64,000 nucleotides of DNA from Rhodothermales bacterium (GCA_039944855.1 JBDUXZ010000020.1:248001-312000), one strand, 5' to 3'. Positions 51,129-60,974 are shown, counted from the stretch's first letter. The notes: a model not told the origin generated them from the letters alone. A program made the numbers and translations.

Positions 51129-53870
51129 TCAGCGGACGAGGAGCACTTTCGTCGCCTGCCGCTGCCCGTCCGCGTCGAGCACGACGAAGTAGACGCCCGT
51201 CGCGAGGCGCGAGCCGTCGAGCGTCGCCCGGTGCGGACCGGCGGCCACGTCACCGTCGACGAGCGTCGCTACCCGCCGTCCGAGCACGTCGAAGACGGAG
51301 AGCCGGACCGAGCCCGCGCGCTCGACCTCGAACGGCACCGTCGCCGTCGCGGCGAACGGGTTGGGGAACGCGGACCCGAGCCGGAACGCCTGCGGGGCCG
51401 CCGGCGCGTCGCCCTCGGCGTCGACGAAGAGCCGGTCGTTCGAGACGAAACGGATCGTGGTGCCGGGGGGCGGCGTGGTGCCGTCGCCGGCGAGGTCGGC
51501 GAGGACGATCCCTTCGAGCCCGCCAACCGGGGCGACGATGCGGTTGCTGTTGCCCCGGTAGCAGAAGTCGGCGTAGAAGTTCTGGCTGCGGCAGTCGCTC
51601 CCGTCAGCCGGGTTCGGGTCGATCTGCTCGTCGCCGTCGGTCGCGGGGTCGTAGGTCGCGCCCGGCCCGCCGAAGCCATTCGCGGCGGCTTCGAAGAGGG
51701 CGTAGCCGTTCGGGCGGTCCGGCATCAGTCCGAGCACGCGGTTCGTCACGGGGAGCATGAGGGTGTCCTCGCCTGCGATCACGTCTTGCTCGGCGGGGAA
51801 CGTGTCGGCCCATTCCGCGACAGGCTCGGTGCCGGTGAGGGCACGGAGGAGCGGGATCATGCGGACGTCGTCGGCCGCGTCGTCGCTCTCGCGCAGGCCG
51901 CGCCGGACGTTCCACAGCTCGAAGGGCACGCTCGTGATGAGGTTCGCGTCGGCGAGCGGGAACCAGTACGTGCCGAGGCAGGCCCCGGGCGTGGCGCACG
52001 CTTCGGTGAAGCGGATCTCGAAGTCGTCGTCGTCGACCACCTCCACGTCGCGAAGGAGGTCGGCGAGGTCGTTGTCGGGGGTCGTGAGGACGTAATCGGA
52101 GGTGCTGTTCGGATCGCGCCAGACGGTGTTGCCGGGGGCGCGCTCGTCGGCGCAGCCGGGGTCGTCGGGCGCGTCGGCGCAGACGTCCGTGACGGCGGGG
52201 TGCGCGGTCTCGACGATCCGCTGGCCTGCCTCGCCGAAGTACTCCGGGGCGAACTGGTAGATCGTGTACGAGCGGGCCTCGGAGGGGAAGCTCTGCTCCA
52301 GCCCGGCGACAGCCTGCACGCGCCAGTAGTACGTCACGACTTCGTTCGGGGTGGGCGTCGTGGCTCCGGCTTGACCGCTGCCGTTGCCGTACCACGTCGT
52401 CCGGTCGGAGAAGTCGGGCTCGGTGGCGAAGTCGACGCGGTAATACTCTGCGCCCGGCACCTCCGTCCACTGCAGGTTCGCGTTGCCGACGATGAACGCG
52501 CCGTCCTCGGGCGCGAGCAGTTCCGGCGTGGCGAGTGTGCCGGGCGGGGCGGGTTCGAGCGGGCTCGGCGCGAAGAGGTCGCCTGCGTCGTAGCGCGCCT
52601 GCACGGCGTCGGAGATCGCTTGCAGCTCCGCGACGGAGTCGAGGTTGTCCTCGCCCTGCGCGAAGAGGAGCGCGAAGTCGAACGTGCGGGATTCGCCCGG
52701 CGCGAGCGTGAAGGCAGGCGAGGCGATCGTGTGGCGGCGGTCGCCTGGCGGATTGCTGTTCCCCTCGCTATTGATGTTCAGCTCGCTCCAAAAAGCTTCG
52801 GTGACAGGGTCGCCGGGGTAAGCCCATGTGAGGACAGGGCCGCCGCCGCCGTAACCATCGCCTCCCTCCGTCAGCGGCACTCCGTCCCGCCAGCGCGCAT
52901 TCATTGAGAAGTAGATCTCTTCGCCGTTGTTCGGGTCCGAATTGGGAGTGCCGGGTGCGCTTATAAAGAACATCGACACCTCGCCTCCCGAAAGAAAGTC
53001 ATAGCCGAACGCAGGTGGAGAATCCCCGTAGCCGCCGCTGAGCCCTCCATTGTCGTCGTTATCAGCGTTGTAGACGAACGCCATGCTCCGCGTCGAGTCA
53101 CTCCCGACGTAGTCGTCGGCGGGGTCGCCGAGGTCGGAGTCCATGAAGAGCCCGAACCGCGCGGCTTCGAATGGCTGGCTGTTCCGGTTCACGACCTCGT
53201 AGCGGTAGAACGTGTGCTGGTCGAGCCCGGCCTCCAGCGACGTGAACGCCGTCACGCGGACTTCCAGCCCGATCGGCTCCGTCAGCGAGTTGCGGTGCTC
53301 GTTCCCCACGTCGTTCATCACCCAGAACGCCGTCTGATGTCCGTAGACCTCGGGCCGGTCGCCGCCCGCGAGGTTGTAGTTCCCCTCGACGCCGTCGCCG
53401 TCGATGACGGGCGCGCCGAGGTCGACGGGCCAGTTCAACAGATCGCCCGTCGCCTCGCCCGTCGCGTCGTACAGCGCGAGGTCGAAGGGGTCGACGAGCC
53501 AGAAGCGGTCGAAGGTGGAGCAGTCGTCGGGATTCGGGAGCGAGCCGTCCTCGTCGAGGGGGCCGGGCCAGAACTCGAAATCGTTGTACGTGGCCGCTGC
53601 CACGCGCACGTCGCCGCCGATGAGACCGCCGATCCAGATCCCGGCGGCGAAGACGGGCGATGTGCCTTCGTTTTTCGGGACGAGGTAGCCGTCACCGCTG
53701 ACGGTGGTATTCCCGAAGAAGAGGCTGCCGGTGTTGAAAAGGCGGGCCAGGACGTCCGAGATCGCGAGGTCGAGTTCGGCCGAGCCGGTCTCGCAGGTGC
53801 CGGGCGTTTGCGCGAGGCCGGGCGCGGCGCAGAGGCCGCAGAGGACGAGGACGAGCGTAGCGAGGCGCAT
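51129..53870 (-). CDS. Large secreted/surface protein with T9SS sorting domain
   Basis: A 913-residue exported protein: signal peptide (residues 1-20, ending PGLAQ), a long beta-rich body with GIWIGGLIGGDVRVAAATYNDFEFWPGP and HTFYRYEVVNRNSQPFEAARFGLFMDSDLGDPADDYVGSD, a fibronectin III-like segment (about 460-545, ELLAPEDGAFIVGNANLQWTEVPGAEYYRVDFA), and a C-terminal sorting domain (GSAFPNPFAATATVPFEVERA...). The D-x-D-N-D loops suggest calcium binding. No enzyme motif; function unknown. Confidence 0.8.
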   Translation of the reverse strand: MRLATLVLVLCGLCAAPGLAQTPGTCETGSAELDLAISDVLARLFNTGSLFFGNTTVSGDGYLVPKNEGTSPVFAAGIWIGGLIGGDVRVAAATYNDFEFWPGPLDEDGSLPNPDDCSTFDRFWLVDPFDLALYDATGEATGDLLNWPVDLGAPVIDGDGVEGNYNLAGGDRPEVYGHQTAFWVMNDVGNEHRNSLTEPIGLEVRVTAFTSLEAGLDQHTFYRYEVVNRNSQPFEAARFGLFMDSDLGDPADDYVGSDSTRSMAFVYNADNDDNGGLSGGYGDSPPAFGYDFLSGGEVSMFFISAPGTPNSDPNNGEEIYFSMNARWRDGVPLTEGGDGYGGGGPVLTWAYPGDPVTEAFWSELNINSEGNSNPPGDRRHTIASPAFTLAPGESRTFDFALLFAQGEDNLDSVAELQAISDAVQARYDAGDLFAPSPLEPAPPGTLATPELLAPEDGAFIVGNANLQWTEVPGAEYYRVDFATEPDFSDRTTWYGNGSGQAGATTPTPNEVVTYYWRVQAVAGLEQSFPSEARSYTIYQFAPEYFGEAGQRIVETAHPAVTDVCADAPDDPGCADERAPGNTVWRDPNSTSDYVLTTPDNDLADLLRDVEVVDDDDFEIRFTEACATPGACLGTYWFPLADANLITSVPFELWNVRRGLRESDDAADDVRMIPLLRALTGTEPVAEWADTFPAEQDVIAGEDTLMLPVTNRVLGLMPDRPNGYALFEAAANGFGGPGATYDPATDGDEQIDPNPADGSDCRSQNFYADFCYRGNSNRIVAPVGGLEGIVLADLAGDGTTPPPGTTIRFVSNDRLFVDAEGDAPAAPQAFRLGSAFPNPFAATATVPFEVERAGSVRLSVFDVLGRRVATLVDGDVAAGPHRATLDGSRLATGVYFVVLDADGQRQATKVLLVR

Positions 53871-53968
53871 GACGAAGAGCGGTGAATGAGCAGGACCCTC
53901 AACGTAAAACCCCGCCCATTAGGAAGTAGTCCAATCTTCCGTGCCCAATCCGTCCGCTCTGCCCGTGA

Positions 53969-54005
53969 CCCGTCGCCGCGCCGGAGCGTTCAGCGCGGCG
54001 ACGGG
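53969..54005 (-). terminator. Hairpin after the TonB receptor gene
   Basis: CCCGTCGCCGCGC (53969-53981) and GCGCGGCGACGGG (53993-54005) make a perfect 13-bp stem, 18 bp beyond the stop on the minus strand. No T-run follows. It ends the four-gene cassette. Confidence 0.65.
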
Positions 54006-54022
54006 CGAGCCGGGAGCCTCGG

Positions 54023-56320
54023 TCAAAATCGCCAGGTGACGGAGAGTCGAGCGGTGCGGGGGATGACCGGGTGGAAGTGCACGTCCTCGACACCGTCGGC
54101 CGATTCGCCCGGCAGCCGCGATGCGTAGAAGTAGCTGACGTCGGCATCGGCGGCGTCGGTGAGGTTGAGCACGTCGAGGGCTACGGCGACGCGGCGGAAT
54201 CGGTAGGCGGCTTTCACGTTCAGCAGCGTCGTCGCCTCGGCTTCGATCCGTCCGTCGGCCGTGAGCGGGCGCGGGCCGAAGTGCCGAAGCTGCACGCTCC
54301 CGAGCCACCCCGTCGCCCGGCCGACGTAGACGCCGCCGCTGACGATGCGCCCGATCGAGTTCTCGATCTCCGTGCCTTCCCCGTCGTCTTCGGTGAAGCG
54401 GGACTCGGTGAGCGCCACGTCGAGCGTGAGGTCCAGCCAGTCCGTCACGTCGTAATGGTTGGTCCACTCGGCGCCGTAGTGCTCGCTCGCGCCGCTCGGC
54501 TCAGTGCCGCCGGCGTCGCCGACGAAGACGAGTTCGGACTCCAGTCCGATGGTCCAGAGCGCGAGCGTGGACTGGAGTCCCGAGATCGCCGCCGTCCGCA
54601 CGCCGACTTCGGCGCCCCGCGTCCGCACGAGCGGATCGACCCGGTCCACCGCGTCCCCCGTCGCCGGATCGACGCGGATCGTCGTGCCGCGCGCGTCGTT
54701 GCTGTGGTAGCCGAGGCCGAGGTTGACATAGACCTCGGTGTCGCGCCACGGACCGAGGGCGAGGCTGGCCTTTGGGCTGGCGATAAACGCCGTCTCCACC
54801 CCGGAGTTGACCTCGCGGTCGCTCGCCACGTCGAACCGGAACACGTCGCCGCGCACGCCGAGCGTCGTGCGCAGCCAGCCGCTCCACCGGGTCTCGTTTT
54901 CGAGGTACGCGCCCACGCTCGTCTCGGCGACTTCGTCGTCGCGCACCGTGCCGATGCGCGCGCGGCTGCGGGTGTTGAACAGCCCGACGCCGAAGATCTG
55001 GTCGTGCCGCAGCGCCGCGCCGACGGTGTTCGTGTTTTGCTGGCCGAACCACCGTGAGAACCACGCGTGCGAGACGTTCGCCCCGGCGTAGAGCCGGCGG
55101 TCGGCCTGCTCGAACTGGTCGCCGTCGGTGGGGTTGTCGAGGAAGTAGGTGAAGTTGGAGAACAGGTTGAGGTGGTAGTACGCGGCGTAGGCATTCGCCC
55201 GCGTCCGCCCGCTCCCCGGCGTCGTCTGCTGCCACGCGCCGACGAGCGTGTAGCGGCCCGTCGTCCCGCCGTTGCTCGGGTCGAGCGTGCCGAGGCGCGA
55301 GACTTGGCCGCGTTCGACGGCGCGGCGGGCGATCTGATCGGTGGCGTCCCACACGTGGTGGTAGCCCATCGCCGCGAGGGAATAGCCGTCGGACGCCGTG
55401 CCGGCGGAGTACTTCACGACGCCGCTGACGAGGCCGCTGTTCTCCGGGTTGATCCACGGCCCGTCGTAGTAGCGGCCCCGCACGGCGAAGAGCAGATCAC
55501 CGCCGCCGAGCGGAGACGAGTCGGCGATCAGGCCGCCGTAGTAATCGTCGATCCCGCTCTCGGCCTTCGCGATGCCCACGTCGAGCCGTCGCGCGAGCCG
55601 GATCTGCGCGCGTCCGGCCGTAGCGAAGTCGCCTGCCGCTACGTCCTGCGGCCCCTTCGCGAAGGCGACCTCCTCGATCAGCTCGGGAATCAGCCAGTTC
55701 AAGTCGAGGTAGCCCTGTCCGTGGGCGTGCGTCGGGAGGTTGATCGGCACGCCCTCGACGGAGGCGGCGAAGTCGGTGCCGTGGTCGAGGTTGAAGCCGC
55801 GGAGGAAGAACTGGTTGGCCTTGCCCGATCCGCTGTGCTGCGTCACGATCATCCCCGGCACGGTCTCCAGCACTTCGCCGACACGGAGCAGGGGCCGCGC
55901 CGCGAGTTGCGCCTGCCCGACGCGCCCTTCCGACGCCGCCCCGGCGGTGCCAACGAGGTTCGCCGCCCGGCCTTCGACGACGACCTCGCGGAGACTCGTG
56001 CTGCGCGGGGTCAGGGCCAGGCTCGCGCGCGTGGCTTCACCGGGCCGTACCGCGACGGACTGCGCAACGGTCTCGTACCCGATGAAGCTGGCCTGGAGCA
56101 CGTACGTGCCCGGAGCGACGCCGAGGAGTTCGAACCGCCCGTCCGGTCCGGTGACGGTGCCGCGCTCCGTCGGCAGCAGCGCGACGTTGACGCCTGGAAG
56201 CGGCGATCCATCGTCGGCGTCGCGGACGGTGCCTTCCACCGCGCCGGTGGGTTGGGCGTGAGTGAGAGGGGCGATGCCGACGAACAGCATCCAAAGGAAA
56301 AGTGGAGGTAGGGTCTTCAT
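54023..56320 (-). CDS. TonB-dependent receptor of the DUF4331 cassette
   Basis: A 765-residue outer-membrane receptor: signal peptide (residues 1-23), carboxypeptidase-like regulatory domain (about 26-105, VEGTVRDADDGSPLPGVNV), plug (about 120-245, with NQFFLRGFNLDHGTDFAASVEGVPINLPTHAHGQGYLDLNWL), barrel to the C-terminal aromatic (LSVTWRF). The plug region is rich in His/Asp (HGTDF, THAHGQG), compatible with a metal or metal-chelate ligand. It is the last gene of a leftward group whose previous gene encodes a His-rich protein. Confidence 0.92.
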   Translation of the reverse strand: MKTLPPLFLWMLFVGIAPLTHAQPTGAVEGTVRDADDGSPLPGVNVALLPTERGTVTGPDGRFELLGVAPGTYVLQASFIGYETVAQSVAVRPGEATRASLALTPRSTSLREVVVEGRAANLVGTAGAASEGRVGQAQLAARPLLRVGEVLETVPGMIVTQHSGSGKANQFFLRGFNLDHGTDFAASVEGVPINLPTHAHGQGYLDLNWLIPELIEEVAFAKGPQDVAAGDFATAGRAQIRLARRLDVGIAKAESGIDDYYGGLIADSSPLGGGDLLFAVRGRYYDGPWINPENSGLVSGVVKYSAGTASDGYSLAAMGYHHVWDATDQIARRAVERGQVSRLGTLDPSNGGTTGRYTLVGAWQQTTPGSGRTRANAYAAYYHLNLFSNFTYFLDNPTDGDQFEQADRRLYAGANVSHAWFSRWFGQQNTNTVGAALRHDQIFGVGLFNTRSRARIGTVRDDEVAETSVGAYLENETRWSGWLRTTLGVRGDVFRFDVASDREVNSGVETAFIASPKASLALGPWRDTEVYVNLGLGYHSNDARGTTIRVDPATGDAVDRVDPLVRTRGAEVGVRTAAISGLQSTLALWTIGLESELVFVGDAGGTEPSGASEHYGAEWTNHYDVTDWLDLTLDVALTESRFTEDDGEGTEIENSIGRIVSGGVYVGRATGWLGSVQLRHFGPRPLTADGRIEAEATTLLNVKAAYRFRRVAVALDVLNLTDAADADVSYFYASRLPGESADGVEDVHFHPVIPRTARLSVTWRF

Positions 56321-56559
56321 GGGGATTCTCTTCTCGCGTAGTCAGAGGGGGCAGGCCGCTCGCGGAGCGCGCCGCGTGGACGCACCGATTCCGCATCACG
56401 GACCGATCTGGGCGTGCGGTGCCGACATGCACCGCGCGACCACGGCCTCGGCGTGCCCGGACGGAGGGGTCCGAGGGCAGCCGAAACCGGGCTGAGGTCA
56501 GGCACGCCGCGTCCGCGGCCGAGACGGCGTCTCGTGATTCGGCGTGCGGCGGGGTGGTG

Positions 56560-57027
56560 TCAGCTCAGTGCGCGAGGAGGCAGCACTTCGACGGGAGGTG
56601 CCGTGGAGAAAAGGGCCGCCGTGGGACGGACGTCGTCCCGGTCCCGGACTGGAAGTGGGGGAAGTGCCGCGCCCGAGAACAGGCAGTGTTTGTCGAGCGA
56701 GACCGTCAGCACGGCCGGAGCGTCCGGGTCGGCGTCGCGGTCGCGCTCGTGGGTGTGTGTGCGGCCGTCGTGCTCGTGCGGTGCGTCACCGTGCGCATGG
56801 TTGCCGTGCGCGTGTCCGGAGCCGGGGTGTGCATGCGGAGACGCCGCGTACGCGGCAACCGACTCGGCCTCGTGGCGCTCGGTCACGAGGTGCACGAGCA
56901 GGCTCCACCCATGCCCGGCGGACGAGCCCGCGAGCACGAGCGCGTACCCGACGAGTACGAGCACGGCGAGTGCGCGCTGCACGGACAGGCGCGTGAGACG
57001 AAAGGAATACGTGCATCGTCGAGGCAT
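56560..57027 (-). CDS. His-rich putative metal-binding protein
   Basis: A 155-residue protein with an N-terminal hydrophobic segment (about 18-38, VQRALAVLVLVGYALVLAGSSAG, signal anchor or signal peptide), then a His-rich run (HAHPGSGHAHGNHAHGDAPHEHDGRTHTHERD, about 65-97) with more than ten His, and a tail with one Cys (LDKHCLFSG). This is the pattern of periplasmic Zn/Ni/Cu buffering proteins next to TonB receptors. The metal is not determined. The gap 56321-56559 to the receptor holds no gene and no riboswitch that I could recognise. Confidence 0.7.
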   Translation of the reverse strand: MPRRCTYSFRLTRLSVQRALAVLVLVGYALVLAGSSAGHGWSLLVHLVTERHEAESVAAYAASPHAHPGSGHAHGNHAHGDAPHEHDGRTHTHERDRDADPDAPAVLTVSLDKHCLFSGAALPPLPVRDRDDVRPTAALFSTAPPVEVLPPRALS

Positions 57028-57061
57028 CGTAGGAGGCGCAAAGACACGCTACGTCGGTTCG

Positions 57062-58426
57062 CTACTCTCCGATCGCGGCTTGCTGAACCGTCCCAGCCGC
57101 GCCGTCGAGCGATGCCAGCACGGTTTGCGCTTCCGCTGCTGCCGTCGGGCTCTCGACGCGGAGGTGGTTGGCGAGGGAGAGTTGGAGGTGGCGTGCGGCC
57201 TCTGCCCGGTCGCCGGCGGCTTCGTAGATCCGCGCCGCGCGGTAGTGCACCATCGCGTCGCCCGTGTCGAGCCGCATCGCCCGCTCGATGTACGGAATCG
57301 CCTCGCGCGAGCGCCCGTTGTGGTGGAGCGCCCACGCATACGTCTCGTTCGCGTGGAGGTGGCCGGGCCGCCGCGCCTGCTGCTGTCGCGCCATTTCGAG
57401 CGCCTGCTCGACCTCGATGCCGTTGTCGAGCATGAAGTCGGCCTCTTCCATATCCACGATCTCTCCGAAGGCGCGGACGGCGGCGAAGTCTTTGCGGACG
57501 CCGTCGAGCGCCTTGTTCGCGGCCCGCTCGTCGCCGGCGGCGGCGAGGGCCTCGGCGAGCCCTTCGAGGTACTCGGCGCGCGGGGCCATGCCGTGCGCGG
57601 TGCGGTACTGCTCGGCGGCCCGCTCGTAATCGCCCGTGGCGAGGGCGGCGTGGCCGAGCCCGGCGACGGCGTAGGCGTAGTCCGGCCGTTCCGCGAGAAT
57701 GCCCTTGAAGATGAACGCGGCGGTGTCGGGCTTGGCGTCGGCGAGGTAGAGCGTGCCGAGGGTGTAGAGCGCCCACGCGCGGTCGGCGTGTCCGCTCGCG
57801 CCGGCGTCGGCAGCGAGGCGCATCGCGGCGATCGCGCCGTCGGTGTCGCCGTGGAGCTCGCGGAGGTACGAAGCGCGGGAGTATGACGCGAGGCTAGGCT
57901 TGATGGCGAGCATCGCGTCAGACGCGGCGATCGCGGCGTCGTACTCCCCGAGTTCGACGAGGGCGTCGGCGAGGATGCCGTGGGCGTACGCATTCTGCGG
58001 ATGCTGCGCGATCAGCCGCTCGGCGAGGTCGCGTCCGTCCTCGAACCGGTGGAGCTTGTTGAAGAGCGTGCCCTGCAACAGGAGGGCGTGGTAGTTATTG
58101 GGTTCCTGCCGGAGCGCGGCGGCGAGGGCCTCGCGGGCGGCGGGGATGTACTCGGCCTCGCGGCCCGTCGCGTTCGCCTGCTGGAGCAGGGCCTGCGCGA
58201 GCGCGACCCGACTCTGGACGTCGCGGGGCTCGCGGCGGAGCTTCTCGCGGTAGTAGGCGATGGACGCCTCGGCGTTGATGAACTCGGACGAGGGGAGGAC
58301 CTCGCGCGGGCCTTCGGGGAGATCGGCAACGGGGGCCTGCTGGGCGTCCCAGAGCGAGTAGCCGGCGAAAGCCGCTGCCGCGACGAGCGCGACGAGGAGG
58401 AGGGAGCGGAGAGGGGATTTCATCAC
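57062..58426 (-). CDS. TPR-repeat protein of the DUF4331 cassette
   Basis: A 454-residue protein with a single N-terminal membrane anchor (residues 8-25, LLLVALVAAAAFAGYSL) and about ten tetratricopeptide repeats (VQSRVALAQALLQQAN, NYHALLLQGTLFNKLHRFEDG, AYAHGILADALVELGEYDAAIA, AYAVAGLGHAALATGDYERAAEQYR, MVHYRAARIYEAAGDRAEAARHLQ). TPRs bind protein partners, so it may scaffold the cassette in the periplasm. ATG 58423 is an equal start. It is 34 bp upstream of the His-rich gene. Confidence 0.88.
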   Translation of the reverse strand: MMKSPLRSLLLVALVAAAAFAGYSLWDAQQAPVADLPEGPREVLPSSEFINAEASIAYYREKLRREPRDVQSRVALAQALLQQANATGREAEYIPAAREALAAALRQEPNNYHALLLQGTLFNKLHRFEDGRDLAERLIAQHPQNAYAHGILADALVELGEYDAAIAASDAMLAIKPSLASYSRASYLRELHGDTDGAIAAMRLAADAGASGHADRAWALYTLGTLYLADAKPDTAAFIFKGILAERPDYAYAVAGLGHAALATGDYERAAEQYRTAHGMAPRAEYLEGLAEALAAAGDERAANKALDGVRKDFAAVRAFGEIVDMEEADFMLDNGIEVEQALEMARQQQARRPGHLHANETYAWALHHNGRSREAIPYIERAMRLDTGDAMVHYRAARIYEAAGDRAEAARHLQLSLANHLRVESPTAAAEAQTVLASLDGAAGTVQQAAIGE

Positions 58427-58474
58427 AGAAGGGGTGCGTGCAGAAGAGTGGGTGCGTCAGGTCACAACAACGAG

Positions 58475-58520
58475 CGAGCCGCCGCCCCTTCGATCCGGGG
58501 GAATCAGGGGCGGCGGCTCG
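58475..58520 (-). terminator. Hairpin between DUF4331 and TPR genes
   Basis: CGAGCCGCCGCCCCT (58475-58489) and AGGGGCGGCGGCTCG (58506-58520) form a perfect 15-bp stem with a 16-nt loop. On the minus strand the sequence after it is CTCGTTGTTGTG, only weakly T-rich, so it may give partial termination that makes DUF4331 the most abundant product. Confidence 0.6.
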
Positions 58521-58561
58521 TCGGTCCCCGTAGCCACAGCGTGCGCTACAGGAGAGGGAGG

Positions 58562-60775
58562 CTACCGGATGACGGTGGCCTTTTTCGTCGAGACGGGGCG
58601 GCCGTCCACGGCGAGGCGGTAGAAGTACGTCCCGCTCGCGAAGCGGCTCGCGTCCCACTCCACCTCGTAGGTGCCCTGCGGACGCGCGTCATCGACGAGC
58701 GTGTCCACGAGCCGGCCGCGGATGTCGTAGACGGCGAGCTGCACCGTGCCGGGCGAGGAGACGTGGTACTCCACGGTCGTCCGCGCGCCGAACGGGTTCG
58801 GGTAGTTCTGGTCGAGGATGAACCCCTGCGGCACGCCGACGCCGATGCCAGGCTCGGCGTTGACCGGGAACGGCGGCGCGTCGGCCGTCACGTCGCGGAC
58901 GTAGTCGAAGCCGCGCTGCGGATTCGCGAGGTACGGGAAGTCGTCGCGGAGCGCGATGTCGTTCTTCGTCGGCCCGGCCACGAACGTCAGCTCGCTCACG
59001 AGCTGCGGCGAGGCGAGGTCGGAGTAGTCCCCGGCCGTCGCGTCGTCTTCCGGCAGCCCGACGGCGGCGAGCACGAGCCCGGCCACGGCCTGCAGTTCGA
59101 TCGTCGTCACGTCATCCTCGAGGCGGCGGCCGTTCGGGAAGCCGTCCATGTGCGGGATGAACTCGAGCATCTCGCTCTCGTTGAACGGCGCGGCGGTGAG
59201 GCCGAGCGCGGCGGCGCGGATGAGGCCCTGGAAGGCGTACGTGCCGAACTCCTCCGTGCCGCGGTCGGTCGTCGGCGTGGCCATGTTGAGGCGGAGCATG
59301 TCGCCGCCCCAGAGCCCGCCGTCGGGCGTCTGCGTGATCGGGAGGAAGTTGTGGATGAATGGCTTGCCCGTCGAGAGCGGCCCGCCGTCTTTGCCCGTCG
59401 CGAGCTGGTACGGGACGGCGTTCGGGACGCCGAAGTAGAAGATGGGGAAGATGTCCACGAGGCGCGGCTTGCCGGGGGCGGCGAGCGCCGTCGGGCTGCC
59501 GTCGAACGTCGGCCGCGTCGGCACGGCGAAGGCCGTCCCGCTGAGGTCCACGCCCGCTGCGGCGACTTCCCACACGCCGTCGGCGCCGTTCGTGAAGTCG
59601 AGCCCGTTGTCGCCGTCGCCGTCGAGGTCACCGACCGCGGGGTACGAGTTCGTCTGGATCTCGAGGGCGTTGCTGAGGCCGGGCACGGCCGGGCCGAACT
59701 GCCCGTTGCCCATGTAGAGCCCGAGCTCGGGGTTCGCGAAGTACGTCACGAAATCCTGCTCGTCGGCGTCGTACGGGGAGATCGAGTTCCATCGGTCCTT
59801 CTCGCCGATCGGGACGATGACCTCGTTCGTCAGCGGCATCCCGAGGCGGGAGACCTGCACCCACGGCCCGGAGTACGTCGGCGCCGAGCCGTCAGACTGG
59901 AGCGTCCGAATCTGCGGGCGGCTGGCCGAGGCCCACACGCCGATCACGAAGTTCGGGTCGAGGATGTTCTCGGCCTGATCCACGCCGAGCCCGTCTTTCT
60001 GGAGGCTGGAGATCGGGAGGCGCAGGACGATGGCGTGCGTGTTGAAGCCGGCCACCTCGTCGCGGGCGTTGTTCGGGTTCGACGGGTCGTCGCCGAAGTC
60101 GCTGCGGAAGTTGCCCACGTCGAAGACGCCGCCGAGGTCGACGAAGAACGGGTCGTCGCGCGGACCGACGAAGACGCTGCCGCCATCGGCGGCGGTGACA
60201 GCCTGCTGCGTGAGGGCCTCGTACGACGTCCCGAGCCCGACCGTCCCGTCCTCGATCGACCGGGGGCCGATGTTGACCGGGGGCACGTAGCCGTCGGTGA
60301 CGACGGTCTGGAAGGAGATCCCGCCGTCCGTGCTCTTTTCCATCGTGTACGTCGCCTTCAGGTTCTCCGCGCCGAGGCGGATCTTGAAGAACGTGGACGG
60401 GTCCTCGTTCTCGAGCTCGAACGTGAAGCGGTACGTGATGTCGTCAGTGGCGCTGCCGAGCGGACCGGCGGACGTCTGGTTCTTGACGTGGATCTCGTAG
60501 CGGACGTTCTCGCCGAAGTTGTGGTAGTTCGGCCCGCCGGACGGCAGTTCGAGCGGGATGTAGTTGGCGACGATGACGACGCTGTTGGCGTCGTTGGGGT
60601 CGCGGAAGGCGTAAACGTCGGTGTTGTCCGCGAGCGGGTCGCTGGAGATCAGCGGGGCTTCGCGGTGGCTGGAGGCGTCGGTGAAGCTCGGCGCGGCGAG
60701 GCCGACGGCGAGGAGCCCGACGATGGCGGCCACGAGGGCGAGCGCAGACCGTCGAGCGGAGGTAGCGGTAGACAT
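58562..60775 (-). CDS. DUF4331 surface protein with T9SS sorting domain
   Basis: A 737-residue exported protein: signal peptide (about residues 1-35), DUF4331 domain (SSHREAPLISSDPLADNTDVYAFRDPND... through about residue 560, with YHNFGENVRYEIHV and GFNTHAIVLRLPIS), then a type IX sorting domain (NYPNPFGARTTVEYHVSSPG...). DUF4331 proteins are common beside TPR proteins, and their role is unknown. The first gene of the leftward cassette. Confidence 0.9.
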   Translation of the reverse strand: MSTATSARRSALALVAAIVGLLAVGLAAPSFTDASSHREAPLISSDPLADNTDVYAFRDPNDANSVVIVANYIPLELPSGGPNYHNFGENVRYEIHVKNQTSAGPLGSATDDITYRFTFELENEDPSTFFKIRLGAENLKATYTMEKSTDGGISFQTVVTDGYVPPVNIGPRSIEDGTVGLGTSYEALTQQAVTAADGGSVFVGPRDDPFFVDLGGVFDVGNFRSDFGDDPSNPNNARDEVAGFNTHAIVLRLPISSLQKDGLGVDQAENILDPNFVIGVWASASRPQIRTLQSDGSAPTYSGPWVQVSRLGMPLTNEVIVPIGEKDRWNSISPYDADEQDFVTYFANPELGLYMGNGQFGPAVPGLSNALEIQTNSYPAVGDLDGDGDNGLDFTNGADGVWEVAAAGVDLSGTAFAVPTRPTFDGSPTALAAPGKPRLVDIFPIFYFGVPNAVPYQLATGKDGGPLSTGKPFIHNFLPITQTPDGGLWGGDMLRLNMATPTTDRGTEEFGTYAFQGLIRAAALGLTAAPFNESEMLEFIPHMDGFPNGRRLEDDVTTIELQAVAGLVLAAVGLPEDDATAGDYSDLASPQLVSELTFVAGPTKNDIALRDDFPYLANPQRGFDYVRDVTADAPPFPVNAEPGIGVGVPQGFILDQNYPNPFGARTTVEYHVSSPGTVQLAVYDIRGRLVDTLVDDARPQGTYEVEWDASRFASGTYFYRLAVDGRPVSTKKATVIR

Positions 60776-60974
60776 GGGGAGTGGGGCAAGTGAGAGGTGC
60801 GGGAGCGTTCAGAGGGAGACTCGTTCGCGCTATGTCCCAAGAAACCAGGCGCTCGGCGGCCCCACAAGACCAACCGTTGTTCAACCTCTGCTCACCCCGC
60901 GCCCGCACTGCTCAGCGACTGCTCACGCAGGCAGCCTCGTCCCCACGACCTCCGTGGCCGGTCACCGTAGTCCC

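Noticed and set aside
56321-56559. Cobalamin or other riboswitch before the TonB receptor at 54023
   Set aside because: I could not find the expected conserved core blocks in this stretch; it looks like ordinary GC-rich spacer.
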